64,000 nt of DNA from positions 200,001 through 264,000 of the forward strand of contig NZ_JHEG04000001.1 in assembly GCF_000760695.4 (NCBI RefSeq), given 5' to 3'. The DNA is from Tolypothrix bouteillei VB521301. GTDB lineage: Bacteria; Cyanobacteriota; Cyanobacteriia; Cyanobacteriales; Nostocaceae. Position 1 is the first letter of the stretch; the number at the start of each line of letters is the position of its first letter. The notes under the pieces were generated by a model that worked only from the letters and a program-made list of their open reading frames with translations, ran no database searches and was not told the DNA's origin. A program made the translations under genes and the position numbers. Of the stretch, positions 20,027 through 28,900 are shown piece by piece.

Positions 20027-20422
20027 ATGGCTCGACCCCGCTGGCTGCAATTTTTCGTTAACTTAGGATTGGAGTTTTGGCTGCCAATACCCTTAATCGG
20101 ACTGTTTTTTTGGTTGAGTACGGGTTTGCTTACGCATCAAGTATTGAGCTATACCTATGGCACAACAACCCAAATCCACGCCAACTCAAAGCATCAAATT
20201 CAGTTTTCTGTTTCACTGGCCGTTATGTCGATTGAAGCTGTCATTCAACGCCAAGAAAAGTTGACTGAAGTTAAAGTTTACACTGCTGATTCAGTTTTAA
20301 AGCAGATGGAATTTGAGTTTCCCGTGACTGAATTTGCTCAAGTTGATGCAGCGATCGCTCAAGTTTTAGGATTACCAATCACGGGGATTAAACAGTTAAT
20401 CCGTTATCGTATTGAGAACTAA
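20027..20422 (+). CDS. Small membrane-anchored protein of unknown function
   Basis: This is a 131-residue protein I do not recognise by family name. A hydrophobic segment near residues 16-40 (LEFWLPIPLIGLFFWLS) is followed by a soluble domain with predicted strands (HQIQFSVSLAVMSIEAVI; EVKVYTADSVLKQMEFEF). It is divergent from the rppA-like gene with 67 bp between them, so a shared regulatory region is likely. It could be a target or accessory of the two-component system. Confidence 0.65.
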   Translation: MARPRWLQFFVNLGLEFWLPIPLIGLFFWLSTGLLTHQVLSYTYGTTTQIHANSKHQIQFSVSLAVMSIEAVIQRQEKLTEVKVYTADSVLKQMEFEFPVTEFAQVDAAIAQVLGLPITGIKQLIRYRIEN

Positions 20423-20646
20423 TACCAAATCGTACTTTTATAGAAATCCTATTTGATTTACTCAGATAACACCTGGGAATATTATACAAGCTATAATGTC
20501 AATCTTAAATTTCTTATGAATAATTTAGGATTGCTATGGCTTTAGCTCATTCGATGATGCAGAGTTTGCGATCGATACCCACCCAACTGAGATCGTTAAA
20601 GGTTAGAAATTTCTGTCATCTGACTTCTGGCTTCTACCTCCCAATC

Positions 20647-21567
20647 CTATTCTGTTCTCAGCGATAAATTTGGTGCAATTGATGTAGTGCTAAAGTCTAC
20701 CATCCGAGATAAATCTTCTCCCAAAACAGATGGGCTCCTCTCCACAAGTTTGTTGTCAGGTTTGCGCCAGTAGTCGCGCTGTTTTTGAAAAGGTACGAGC
20801 CAAAGATGCTGTAGTGTGTTGTCATCAGGAGACGAATAAGCCGGAATTCCAATCTCAATTTCTGACTGAGGAACGTTCAGCCGCAGTGTTTGATGCAGTT
20901 TATCCCACCAAGGAAAAATAACAGAATAATTGGAATTGGTTTCGTCTTGAACCTGAGAGTGATGAACACCGTGCATCCTGGGAGTTACCAAGATTGTATT
21001 TAACCAGCGTTCGGTCCAAATGGGAAGACGAATATTGCTGTGATGAAACAGGGTATTTGCTTGATAAACTAATTCATAAAGAATGTAAGTTCCCTGCGAT
21101 ATACCAGTTAGAGCTATCTGAAAAACGCGAAGTCCGGCTGAGAGCAAAATTTCTACACCGTGAAAGCGAAAACCTGTGGAAATGTCTAAATCTGGATCGA
21201 TGTGATGTACATTGTGAAAACGCCAAAGAAAAAGAAATCTGTGATTGGCTCTATGCCAGTAGTAGTAAGTTAAATCCATCAATAAAAAAGCCATAACGCT
21301 TTTGATGGCTGTAGGTAGTGGGACGAGATGAACCAATCCAAAGGACTGTAACTGCGTCCACTGCAACATAAATTGAGCAGTAGGTTGAACAACAGCCGCG
21401 TTTGTGGCAAAAGCTAAAGCAGTTATGCAGGAGTTGATAAACAACCTTTTTATAAGTGAATGCGTCTGCAATCGTAGGGGAAAAATTCTTTCCAGCAGAA
21501 AAAGGATAACAAAAACTGCCGTGAGGCTCGCATAGACATAGCTTAGTAATATTAACATTTTTGTCAA
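20647..21567 (-). CDS. Sterol desaturase / fatty acid hydroxylase family membrane protein
   Basis: The 306-residue protein has four or more hydrophobic segments and the histidine clusters of the di-iron family: HRANH near 105, HNVHH near 118, HH (LFHHSN) near 172 and HGVHHSQ near 197. These bind two irons that activate oxygen for hydroxylation or desaturation of lipids or carotenoids. The substrate is not readable from sequence. It stands alone; the hydrolase gene upstream on the same strand is 72 bp away. Confidence 0.88.
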   Translation of the reverse strand: MTKMLILLSYVYASLTAVFVILFLLERIFPLRLQTHSLIKRLFINSCITALAFATNAAVVQPTAQFMLQWTQLQSFGLVHLVPLPTAIKSVMAFLLMDLTYYYWHRANHRFLFLWRFHNVHHIDPDLDISTGFRFHGVEILLSAGLRVFQIALTGISQGTYILYELVYQANTLFHHSNIRLPIWTERWLNTILVTPRMHGVHHSQVQDETNSNYSVIFPWWDKLHQTLRLNVPQSEIEIGIPAYSSPDDNTLQHLWLVPFQKQRDYWRKPDNKLVERSPSVLGEDLSRMVDFSTTSIAPNLSLRTE

Positions 21568-21639
21568 CCAGTCTTCAATTAAGAATTTTGACTTGTTATT
21601 ACACTCTAGGAGTCTATTTCTTTCTTTTCATTGTACCTA

Positions 21640-22320
21640 CTAGCGATTTCCTGTTACTAAATATTGCTCAAACCACTCGCTCGACAACCTTGCAACTGCT
21701 TCTAGTGTTCCTGGTTCTTCAAAAAGATGCGTTGCTTCGGAAACGATCGCTAACTTCTTTTCTACTTGTAACTGTTCCAACACTTCTTGATTCATGCGAA
21801 TCACTGGCGTATCTTTTTCACCAACAATTAATAGTGTTGGTGCTTGAACATTTGACAGAGACGCCGCCGCTAAGTCAGGTCTTCCACCACGAGAAACGAT
21901 CGCACAAATACCATTTGGGTGTTTTGCAGCGGCTACCAAAGCTGCGGCTGCACCAGTACTAGCACCAAAGTAAGCAATTTTCGTTTTGTAAATCTCTAGA
22001 TTTTGGGCAAGCCATTGTGTAGCATCAATGACACGTTCCGCTAACAAATTAATATTAAAGCGCAATTGTCCTGTTTGATTGTCTATTTCTTCTTCTTCTT
22101 GAGTCAGCAGGTCAATCAAGAGGGTAGCAAAACCTGCTTTATTTAATTCTTCGGCAACATAGCGATTTCTAGAACTGTGCCGACTGCTACCACTACCGTG
22201 AGCAAATAGTACAACTCCACGAGCATTTTCAGGTATCCTCAGATCCCCGTCTAGGTTAATTACACCTGATGGAACTTGAATTGAACGTTCTTCAAATCGC
22301 GATTCTAATGTTCTATCCAT
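21640..22320 (-). CDS. Dienelactone-hydrolase-like alpha/beta hydrolase
   Basis: The 226-residue soluble protein has the alpha/beta-hydrolase plan: VVLFAHGSGSSRHSSRN (oxyanion loop), AYFGASTGAAAAL (nucleophile serine), LLIVGEKDTPV (acid) and EATHLFEEPG (histidine). This subfamily is often found next to, or fused with, a phosphoribosyltransferase of the type at 33306, and near erythromycin esterase homologues such as the gene at 22749. The biochemical role of the set is unclear. Confidence 0.85.
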   Translation of the reverse strand: MDRTLESRFEERSIQVPSGVINLDGDLRIPENARGVVLFAHGSGSSRHSSRNRYVAEELNKAGFATLLIDLLTQEEEEIDNQTGQLRFNINLLAERVIDATQWLAQNLEIYKTKIAYFGASTGAAAALVAAAKHPNGICAIVSRGGRPDLAAASLSNVQAPTLLIVGEKDTPVIRMNQEVLEQLQVEKKLAIVSEATHLFEEPGTLEAVARLSSEWFEQYLVTGNR

Positions 22321-22350
22321 AAACCTTGTACTAAAATTTTTTTTTTCAAC

Positions 22351-22378
22351 GGCTCTTCAATTTATACTTCCAAGAGCC
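22351..22378. repeat. Hairpin in the divergent spacer before the erythromycin esterase gene
   Basis: GGCTCTT and AAGAGCC form a 7-bp stem around a 14-nt loop, just after a run of ten T. It lies 31 bp upstream of the hydrolase start and could act on either flank. The rest of the 428-bp spacer is AT-rich with no gene seen. Confidence 0.5.
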
Positions 22379-22748
22379 TTTACTGAGGCTCATCCATCTT
22401 CAGTATGGATCATCTAGTCACATATTTTGGATATCTGTATAAATAAATTATTAACAGCGATCGCTTAAATAAGCGAAAATTGCTTTTGGGGGCTTTGTGT
22501 CATAAATTACATTCTCATTTAAAATCGTTATCTCTCTTTCAGCACTCAAGTCATATGAGTAACATCCCCAAAGAAAGAGGAGAAAGAACTTTCAGACATT
22601 TAGAATAAGCTCGTAATTACTTTTACAAGTTCAATAACAATAGCTCATTACACGACTCCTTTTACAGCCTTGAATATTAGAGGAAGAAATTTGTTAGCGA
22701 TCGCGATGGGCTGTGAAAACGACTGTAACAGTCATTAGGTTTAGAATT

Positions 22749-24044
22749 ATGGCAAATGCAAGCACAACGAAACTTGGTGATGTAGTGCGTCAAGCCGCTC
22801 ATCCACTAATCGGCACAGCTGAAGATTATGACCCGTTACTAGACCTTATTGGTGATGCTCGATTTGTGCTTATTGGTGAGGCGACTCACGGGACCCACGA
22901 GTTTTACGAACAACGAGCCGAGATTACCAAACGCCTGATTCAAGAAAAAGGTTTTACGGCTGTAGCTGTAGAAGCAGATTGGCCTGATGCATACCGCGTC
23001 AATCGCTATGTACGCGGAGTTAAGGAGGATCGGACGCCCGTTGAAGCATTAAGAGATTTTCAACGGTTCCCAACTTGGATGTGGCGTAACACTGATGTGG
23101 TCAACTTCATTAGTTGGCTGCGTCAATATAATGATTCATTACCGCAGAATGCAACGAAAACAGGTTTTTACGGGCTTGACCTGTACAGTATGTATTCCTC
23201 AATAGATGAGGTTGTGGGTTATTTAGATAAAGTCGATCCAGAAGCTGCAAAACAAGCACGTCATCGCTACTCGTGCTTGGAACACTTTGGCGAAGATTCT
23301 CAGGCATATGGATATGCTGCTAGTTTTGATATGAGCGAGTCTTGCGAGCAACAAGTCATCAATCAATTAATGGAGTTGCAACGGAAAACTGGAGAGTACA
23401 TACAGTGCGATAGTCGGGTCAAAGAAGATGAATTTTTCTATGCCGAACAAAACGCCCGACTTGTAAAGAGTGCTGAGGAGTACTACCGCTCAATGTTTCA
23501 AGGTCGGATATCATCTTGGAACGTGCGAGATAGGCACATGGCAGACACCTTAGATCGTTTAGTGACTCATTTTGACAGTCAGGGAAAGCGTACAAAAGTC
23601 GTTGTTTGGGAGCATAATTCTCATTTAGGGGATGCACGAGCAACTGATATGAGTTCTTTGGATGAACTAAATGTAGGACAACTAGTACGCGAACGTTACG
23701 ATCGCGATGCTGTACTTGTTGGTTTTACTACGTATACGGGAACAGTTACAGCAGCTTCTCATTGGGGAGGGACAGCACAACTCAAACGAGTCCTTCCAGG
23801 ATTACCTGATAGTTACGAAGCATTGTTCCACAATACTGGGTTACCTCGATTTCTTCTCAATTTGCGACAAGATAATCAAGCAGTGAAAGCACTTAATGAA
23901 CCAAGATTAGAGCGAGCTATTGGAGTTATTTACTCGCCGAAAACAGAGCGTGTCAGTCATTACTTTTATACCAATCTTCCCAAACAATTTGATGCTGTTA
24001 TTCACATTGATAGTACAACAGGCGTAGAACCTATTGATAGCTAA
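22749..24044 (+). CDS. Erythromycin esterase family protein
   Basis: From the ATG at 22749 the protein has 431 residues. It carries the family signature GEATHGTHEFYEQRAEITK near residue 40, VAVEADWPDAYRVNRYV near 75, and the later WEHNSHLGDARATDM near 290. Founding members hydrolyse the macrolide lactone, but chromosomal homologues in cyanobacteria are more likely to act on unknown esters. An in-frame GTG at 22713 is possible but gives an atypical N-terminus. The gene is followed by heptamer repeats. Confidence 0.88.
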   Translation: MANASTTKLGDVVRQAAHPLIGTAEDYDPLLDLIGDARFVLIGEATHGTHEFYEQRAEITKRLIQEKGFTAVAVEADWPDAYRVNRYVRGVKEDRTPVEALRDFQRFPTWMWRNTDVVNFISWLRQYNDSLPQNATKTGFYGLDLYSMYSSIDEVVGYLDKVDPEAAKQARHRYSCLEHFGEDSQAYGYAASFDMSESCEQQVINQLMELQRKTGEYIQCDSRVKEDEFFYAEQNARLVKSAEEYYRSMFQGRISSWNVRDRHMADTLDRLVTHFDSQGKRTKVVVWEHNSHLGDARATDMSSLDELNVGQLVRERYDRDAVLVGFTTYTGTVTAASHWGGTAQLKRVLPGLPDSYEALFHNTGLPRFLLNLRQDNQAVKALNEPRLERAIGVIYSPKTERVSHYFYTNLPKQFDAVIHIDSTTGVEPIDS

Positions 24045-24085
24045 TGGCTAATGGCTAATGGCTAATAGCTAATGGCTAATGGTTA
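24042..24085. repeat. TAATGGC heptamer tandem repeat
   Basis: Six to seven tandem copies of TAATGGC (some TAATAGC) begin at the stop of the erythromycin esterase gene. It is the same short-repeat class as elsewhere in the window. Confidence 0.85.
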
Positions 24086-24177
24086 ATAGTAAAATTATGG
24101 GAGATGTTCATTATAGATTTTGGCAATAGAAGTTTATTTTTTACAGTTATTTTACAGATATTCAAGGGAGCAAATCA

Positions 24178-24510
24178 ATAGCAATTAAACAACAATTTCA
24201 AAATTTTGAAGAATTATTATATAGTTCAAATTTACCCACACTAGTAGTGTTTGTATCGCCTCAGTGTGGTCCTTCTCACTTAATAGATACATGTTTGGAG
24301 CAAGTACAAAATCAAATGAAAGAACAAATTTTGATTGTCAGAATTGATAGTGAAAAATATTCCGATCTAGCCTCTAAGTATCAAGCCCATCCTTTACCAA
24401 CACTCTTACTTTTTAAGAATGGTGAGATTGTAGCGAGAATTGAAGAAGAGCAAACCGAGAAATTAATGACAGCTTCAAGTTTGCTCCAGCGTTTGCAAAG
24501 CTTGCTTTAA
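24178..24510 (+). CDS. Thioredoxin-like protein with CGPS site and apparent ATA start
   Basis: The frame encodes a thioredoxin fold of about 110 residues: AIKQQFQNFEELLYSS, LPTLVVFVSPQCGPSHLIDT, HPLPTLLLFKNGEIVARIEE. The active site is CGPS, not CGPC, so only the nucleophilic cysteine remains. This would suit a monothiol or scaffold role rather than disulfide reduction. The conserved N-terminus has no ATG, GTG or TTG. GGGAG at 24166-24170 sits 7 nt before an ATA at 24178, exactly where ATG would be expected. The later GTG at 24247 would delete the first strand and helix. The gene may use ATA, or may have lost its start. Confidence 0.6.
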   Translation: MAIKQQFQNFEELLYSSNLPTLVVFVSPQCGPSHLIDTCLEQVQNQMKEQILIVRIDSEKYSDLASKYQAHPLPTLLLFKNGEIVARIEEEQTEKLMTASSLLQRLQSLL

Positions 24511-24603
24511 AATGATTAATAATATTGGTAGCATACGCTTTATATTTAACTCTACATATCTAAAGGTTGGAAGTCAGCACGCTTGCCGAGATAAGCGCGA
24601 TCG

Positions 24604-25347
24604 CTACCTAGCTTTTTCTCTGGAGGGGAATCTTTCAGTGAACAATCTCTCATATTCTGCCTTGACTCTACCGTAACACTCACAGGCAGTAGTTTCCAAA
24701 CTTTTTCTGTCAAGAATCTGGATTTGTCCGCGCTGGTAAGAGATTAAGCCCCTGCTTTGGAGTTTACGAGCTGTCTCGCTTACTCCAGAACGTCTAATGC
24801 CAAGCATTGTGGACAGAAATTCGTGTGTGAGGGAAAGTGAATCCGATCCTATACCGTCACTGCTCATCAGCAACCAACGGCACAGTCTTGCTTCTATATA
24901 ATGAAGACGATTGCAAGCAGCGCTTTGCGAACCAAAAACCATGACTGTATGTATGTAACGGTGGAGAAGCTTTTGCAGCGTACCCCCTCTGTCGAATGCC
25001 TCTTTGATAATTTGAGATTTCACACGCATCGCTTGTCCGGGGATTTGTGCGAGTGTCTGCATCGGCGTTATGCTTGCATCCAAAAAAATTGGTACACCTG
25101 CCATCCCCTCGCGTCCGATACAGCCGGACTCGACTGTAGAGCCGTCCTCCATGACCGTTACTAGAGAGAGCAATGAATTAACAGGGAAATAGACAAATTC
25201 AATAGCCTCATTCGGCACAATAATAGATTGTCCTCGTGAGAGTGATACGAGTTCCATATAAGGGCGCAAGTGTTCTAGCTCATCAGTGGGTAGTTTGGCA
25301 AGCAGGTGATTTTGTGTTAGAGGTGCATTTCGGTCAATAGACATCAC
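24604..25347 (-). CDS. Crp/Fnr family transcriptional regulator
   Basis: The 247-residue protein has an N-terminal cyclic-nucleotide-binding-like beta-roll (LSRGQSIIVPNEAIEFVYFP; GCIGREGMAGVPIFL) and a C-terminal helix-turn-helix (LTHEFLSTMLGIRRSGVSETARKL). The cAMP-contacting pocket sequence is not the canonical one, so the ligand is uncertain. It resembles the Crp-like proteins with GREGMAG that are common in cyanobacteria and proteobacteria. No target operon is obvious; the next gene upstream is the T-box-regulated ileS on the other strand. Confidence 0.85.
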   Translation of the reverse strand: MMSIDRNAPLTQNHLLAKLPTDELEHLRPYMELVSLSRGQSIIVPNEAIEFVYFPVNSLLSLVTVMEDGSTVESGCIGREGMAGVPIFLDASITPMQTLAQIPGQAMRVKSQIIKEAFDRGGTLQKLLHRYIHTVMVFGSQSAACNRLHYIEARLCRWLLMSSDGIGSDSLSLTHEFLSTMLGIRRSGVSETARKLQSRGLISYQRGQIQILDRKSLETTACECYGRVKAEYERLFTERFPSREKAR

Positions 25348-25599
25348 TGGTTCTTAATTTATACATGAACCTAATAGTAATAACTTACTTGAAAATCAGA
25401 CAGAGAAATAAGGGGAGACCGTGCCAAAAAAGGAAAAGGCTATTAATTGAAAATGAGTACGTAATAGCTAGAAAACCCAGATCTGAAGCGTTTACAACTA
25501 CAAGGAGATAAAGTGCGCGGTTATTTAGTTAATCAAAAATTTTTTCCAATTTATGTTATGATATGATAGATAAACTATAAATACAACTACTAAAAGCAA

Positions 25600-25885
25600 T
25601 GAAGGGAACGAGTAATCTCTAAGTCGGTGCTGAGCGAGTCAGGGACGGTGCGAGCCTGAACACACGGTAGAGACGAAGATCCTCCCCGAGCTGCTCTCCG
25701 AAAAAAGTGTTTGAAAAGGAAGTCTCTCAATTTGAGTCTCCCCCAAGCAAAGCTTTGAGTAGATAGAGACGTGTTCCGCACGTTATAGCGGGGCGCTCTT
25801 CCCGTTAGGGAGTAGCGATAGAGTCCAGCATCGTGAGATTCTGGAGAAGTTGGGTGGTACCGCGCTCACCTAGAGCGTCCCAATG
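25600..25885 (+). promoter_or_regulatory. T-box riboswitch (isoleucine specifier) upstream of ileS
   Basis: The leader has the features of a tRNA-sensing T-box. The 5' part reads GGGAACGAGTA. The stem I distal elements resemble AGAGAG / GGUGnnAGCC (GCGAGTCAGGGACGGTG, then CGAGCCTG). A specifier-loop context GACGAAGATCC has AUC (isoleucine) at 25679-25681. The T-box bulge GGGTGGTACCGCG is at 25852-25864, followed by CTCACCTAGAGCGTCCC as the terminator or sequestrator arm. A TATGAT -10-like word precedes it near 25564. Uncharged tRNA-Ile would raise ileS expression. No U-run follows the last hairpin, so the switch may act on translation or use a downstream hairpin. Confidence 0.88.
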
Positions 25886-25968
25886 CAAATGCATAAAAAG
25901 TGAAAAGTGAAAAGTAAATTTTCTTTTAACTTTTGACTTTTAACTGAATTTGGTGAGTGCGGTTAAGT

Positions 25969-28900
25969 ATGTTTAGAGAAGTTCAACAATCAGTTTGCTT
26001 TCCAAATTTGGAGCAAGAAATTCTTGACTTTTGGAAAACGCACAACATATTTCGGAAGTCAGTTGAGAAAAAAGCTCCTGAAGGGAATTTTGTCTTTTAT
26101 GAAGGTCCTCCAACGGCTAATGGTAAGCCAGGAGTGCATCATGTCATTTCCCGTGCTTATAAGGATTTGTTTCCCCGCTATAAAACCATGCAAGGGTACA
26201 GAGTCCAACGTAAAGGAGGATGGGATACCCATGGCTTACCTGTGGAGCTTGGTGTTGAAAAGAAGTTAGGCTTTACCAAAAAGTCGGATATTGAAGCGTT
26301 CGGTATTGCTAAGTTCAATCAACTCTGCAAGCAATCGGTCTTTGAGTACATCCAGGATTGGAACGCCATGAGCGATCGCATTGGCTATTGGCTGGACTTA
26401 GAAAATGCTTACATCACCTATGAAAACAGCTACATAGAGTCTTGTTGGTGGTTGATGAAATCCCTGTGGGAACGAGGTCTTCTCTTTGAAGATTACCGCG
26501 CAACTTGGCACTGTCCTCGCAACAATACCAGCCTCTCAGACCATGAAGTAGCGCAAGGGTATCGAGAGAATGTGGAAGACCCCTCCGTATATCCCAAATT
26601 TCCAGCACTCCGGGCTCAACTTGTAGAACGTGACATTGTTAAATCTGGAGAACGTCCCGTCTATATCTTGGCTTGGACGACAACTCCGTGGACACTGGCT
26701 GCAAATGTTGGTCTTGCAGTCAGAGGTGATGCTACCTATGGTTTGTTTGAAGCAGCCGCAAGCGATAAGCCGGGTACGGCTTGCGCCAAGGGCGAGCGCG
26801 ATCTCGACCAAAAAGACTTATATATTCTGGCTTACCAACGCGCCAATGACGTCTTTGGTGAAAACAATTACCAGACACTGAAAACTTTTTCAGGTAAAGA
26901 ACTGGTTGACCTGCAATACAGTCCAATCTTACGCGGTCGTATTCCAGAAGGGGAAGACCTCTCTCAAGCTTTCCGCGTCATCTTAGATGAACAAGTGACC
27001 ATTGACGATGGAACAGGCGTTTTGCATATTGCTACTGCATATGGTGACCTAGAGCTTGGACGCAAGCACAATCTCCCCATGCTCTTCTCTGTCGATCTGC
27101 TGGGTAAAGTTTACCCAGACGTGAAATTGCTTGATGCACCTGCGGGTGAAGGTCGTTATAGTGGAACATTCTTTAAGGATGCAGATGAGCAAATTGCGAG
27201 AGATTTGTTAGAACGGGGCTTGCTCTATCGAAAAACTACCATCCAACATACTTATCCGTTCAACTACCGGGATGGAACACCACTCATCAACTATGCCAAA
27301 AAAAGCTGGTACATCCGCACGACAGCAGTCAAAGACAAGCTTATTGAAAACAATGAGAAGATTGCGTGGCATCCTGAATATATTCGGGACGGTCGATTTG
27401 GGGATTGGTTGAGAAATAACGTTGATTGGGCAGTTTCTCGCGAGCGATATTGGGGTGCTCCATTACCTGTTTGGGTGAGTGAAGATGAAAGCGAATCTCT
27501 TTGTATTGGAAGTCTTAAAGAGCTAGAAGATCTCACAGGGCGTGATTTGTCTGGGTTGGATTTGCATCGTCCTTACATTGATGAAATCAGCTTTGAGAAG
27601 AACGGGAAGTGCTTCAAACGAGTTCCCCATACTGTAGATGTTTGGTTTGAGTCAGGGGCAATGCCCTATGCACAATGGCACTATCCCTTTGAGAATCAAA
27701 ATATACTGCCAGAGAATTTTCCAGCCGATTATATTTGTGAAGCAATTGACCAGACTCGCGGTTGGTTTTACAGCCTACATGCTTTAGCAACATTACTGAC
27801 AGATACTGGTAGTCAAGACCGACAAGCGGGTGCTTTATCCGGTATTAAACAGAATTGCCCTGCCTTTAAAAATGCGATCGTGCTCGGACACATTGTTGAT
27901 GAGAAGGGCGAGAAAATGTCCAAGTCGAAGGGCAATGTAGTTGACCCTTGGACAGTATTAAATATTCAAGGAGCAGACGCACTCCGTTGGTATCTTTATA
28001 GCTCAAGCCCAAGCGACAGCACCAAACGCTTTTCCCAAGCATTGGTTGAGGACACGTTGCGCGACTTCTTTATGACGCTATGGAACACCTACAGTTTCTT
28101 AGTTCTTTACGCCAATCTCGATAAACCCGATTTGACTTGTACGATTCCGGTGACAGAACGTCCGGCTATCGATCGCTGGTTAGTCTCCAAAACCAATGCC
28201 CTTATACGGGATGTCACAGATAAACTCGATGCTTACGATCCGACGGCTGCTAGCCGGATAATCCGCGACTTTGTGGTGAACGATCTCTCAAATTGGTACG
28301 TCCGTCGCAACCGACGTCGATTTTGGAAATCGACAAGCGATAAGCCAGGTACAGCTTGCGCTAAGAGCGAGCGCGATAAACTCTCGGCGTATAAAACTCT
28401 TTATGACACGCTCGTCACAGTTACTCAGTTAATGGCTCCTATGGCACCCTTTATGAGCGAGCACATTTATCAAAACTTAGTGCTGAGTCTCTATCCAAAC
28501 GAACCAGAGTCCGTGCATTTAGCAAATTGGCCGCAGTGGGATGCCACCTCGATTGACGATTCTCTGATGCGTGACATGAATGTACTGGTGAGACTTGTCG
28601 AACTAGGACGGGCTGCACGAGCTACAGCTGGGGTCAAAACACGTCAACCTCTTCCTGAAGTTTTGGTACGAGTTCAAAGCGAGGCAGAGCTTGCAGGGTT
28701 GAAGAACTTAGAAGACTTGCTAAAAGAAGAACTCAATGTCAAATCAGTGACATACTTAGACGTAACAGCAGATTTTGTAGAGTATAGCGTAAAACCCAAT
28801 TTGCCACTTTTAGGCAAGCGACTTGGGCGTTTGCTACCTGCGTTTAAGAAAGTGCTGGAAACCTTTGACAAAGGTAAAATTGTCCGTAACATCCGTGAAG

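Noticed and set aside
20536..20680. Small frame MALAHSMMQSLRS upstream of the hydroxylase gene end
   Set aside because: It spans HIP1-rich spacer, lacks a ribosome-binding site and has no recognisable family.
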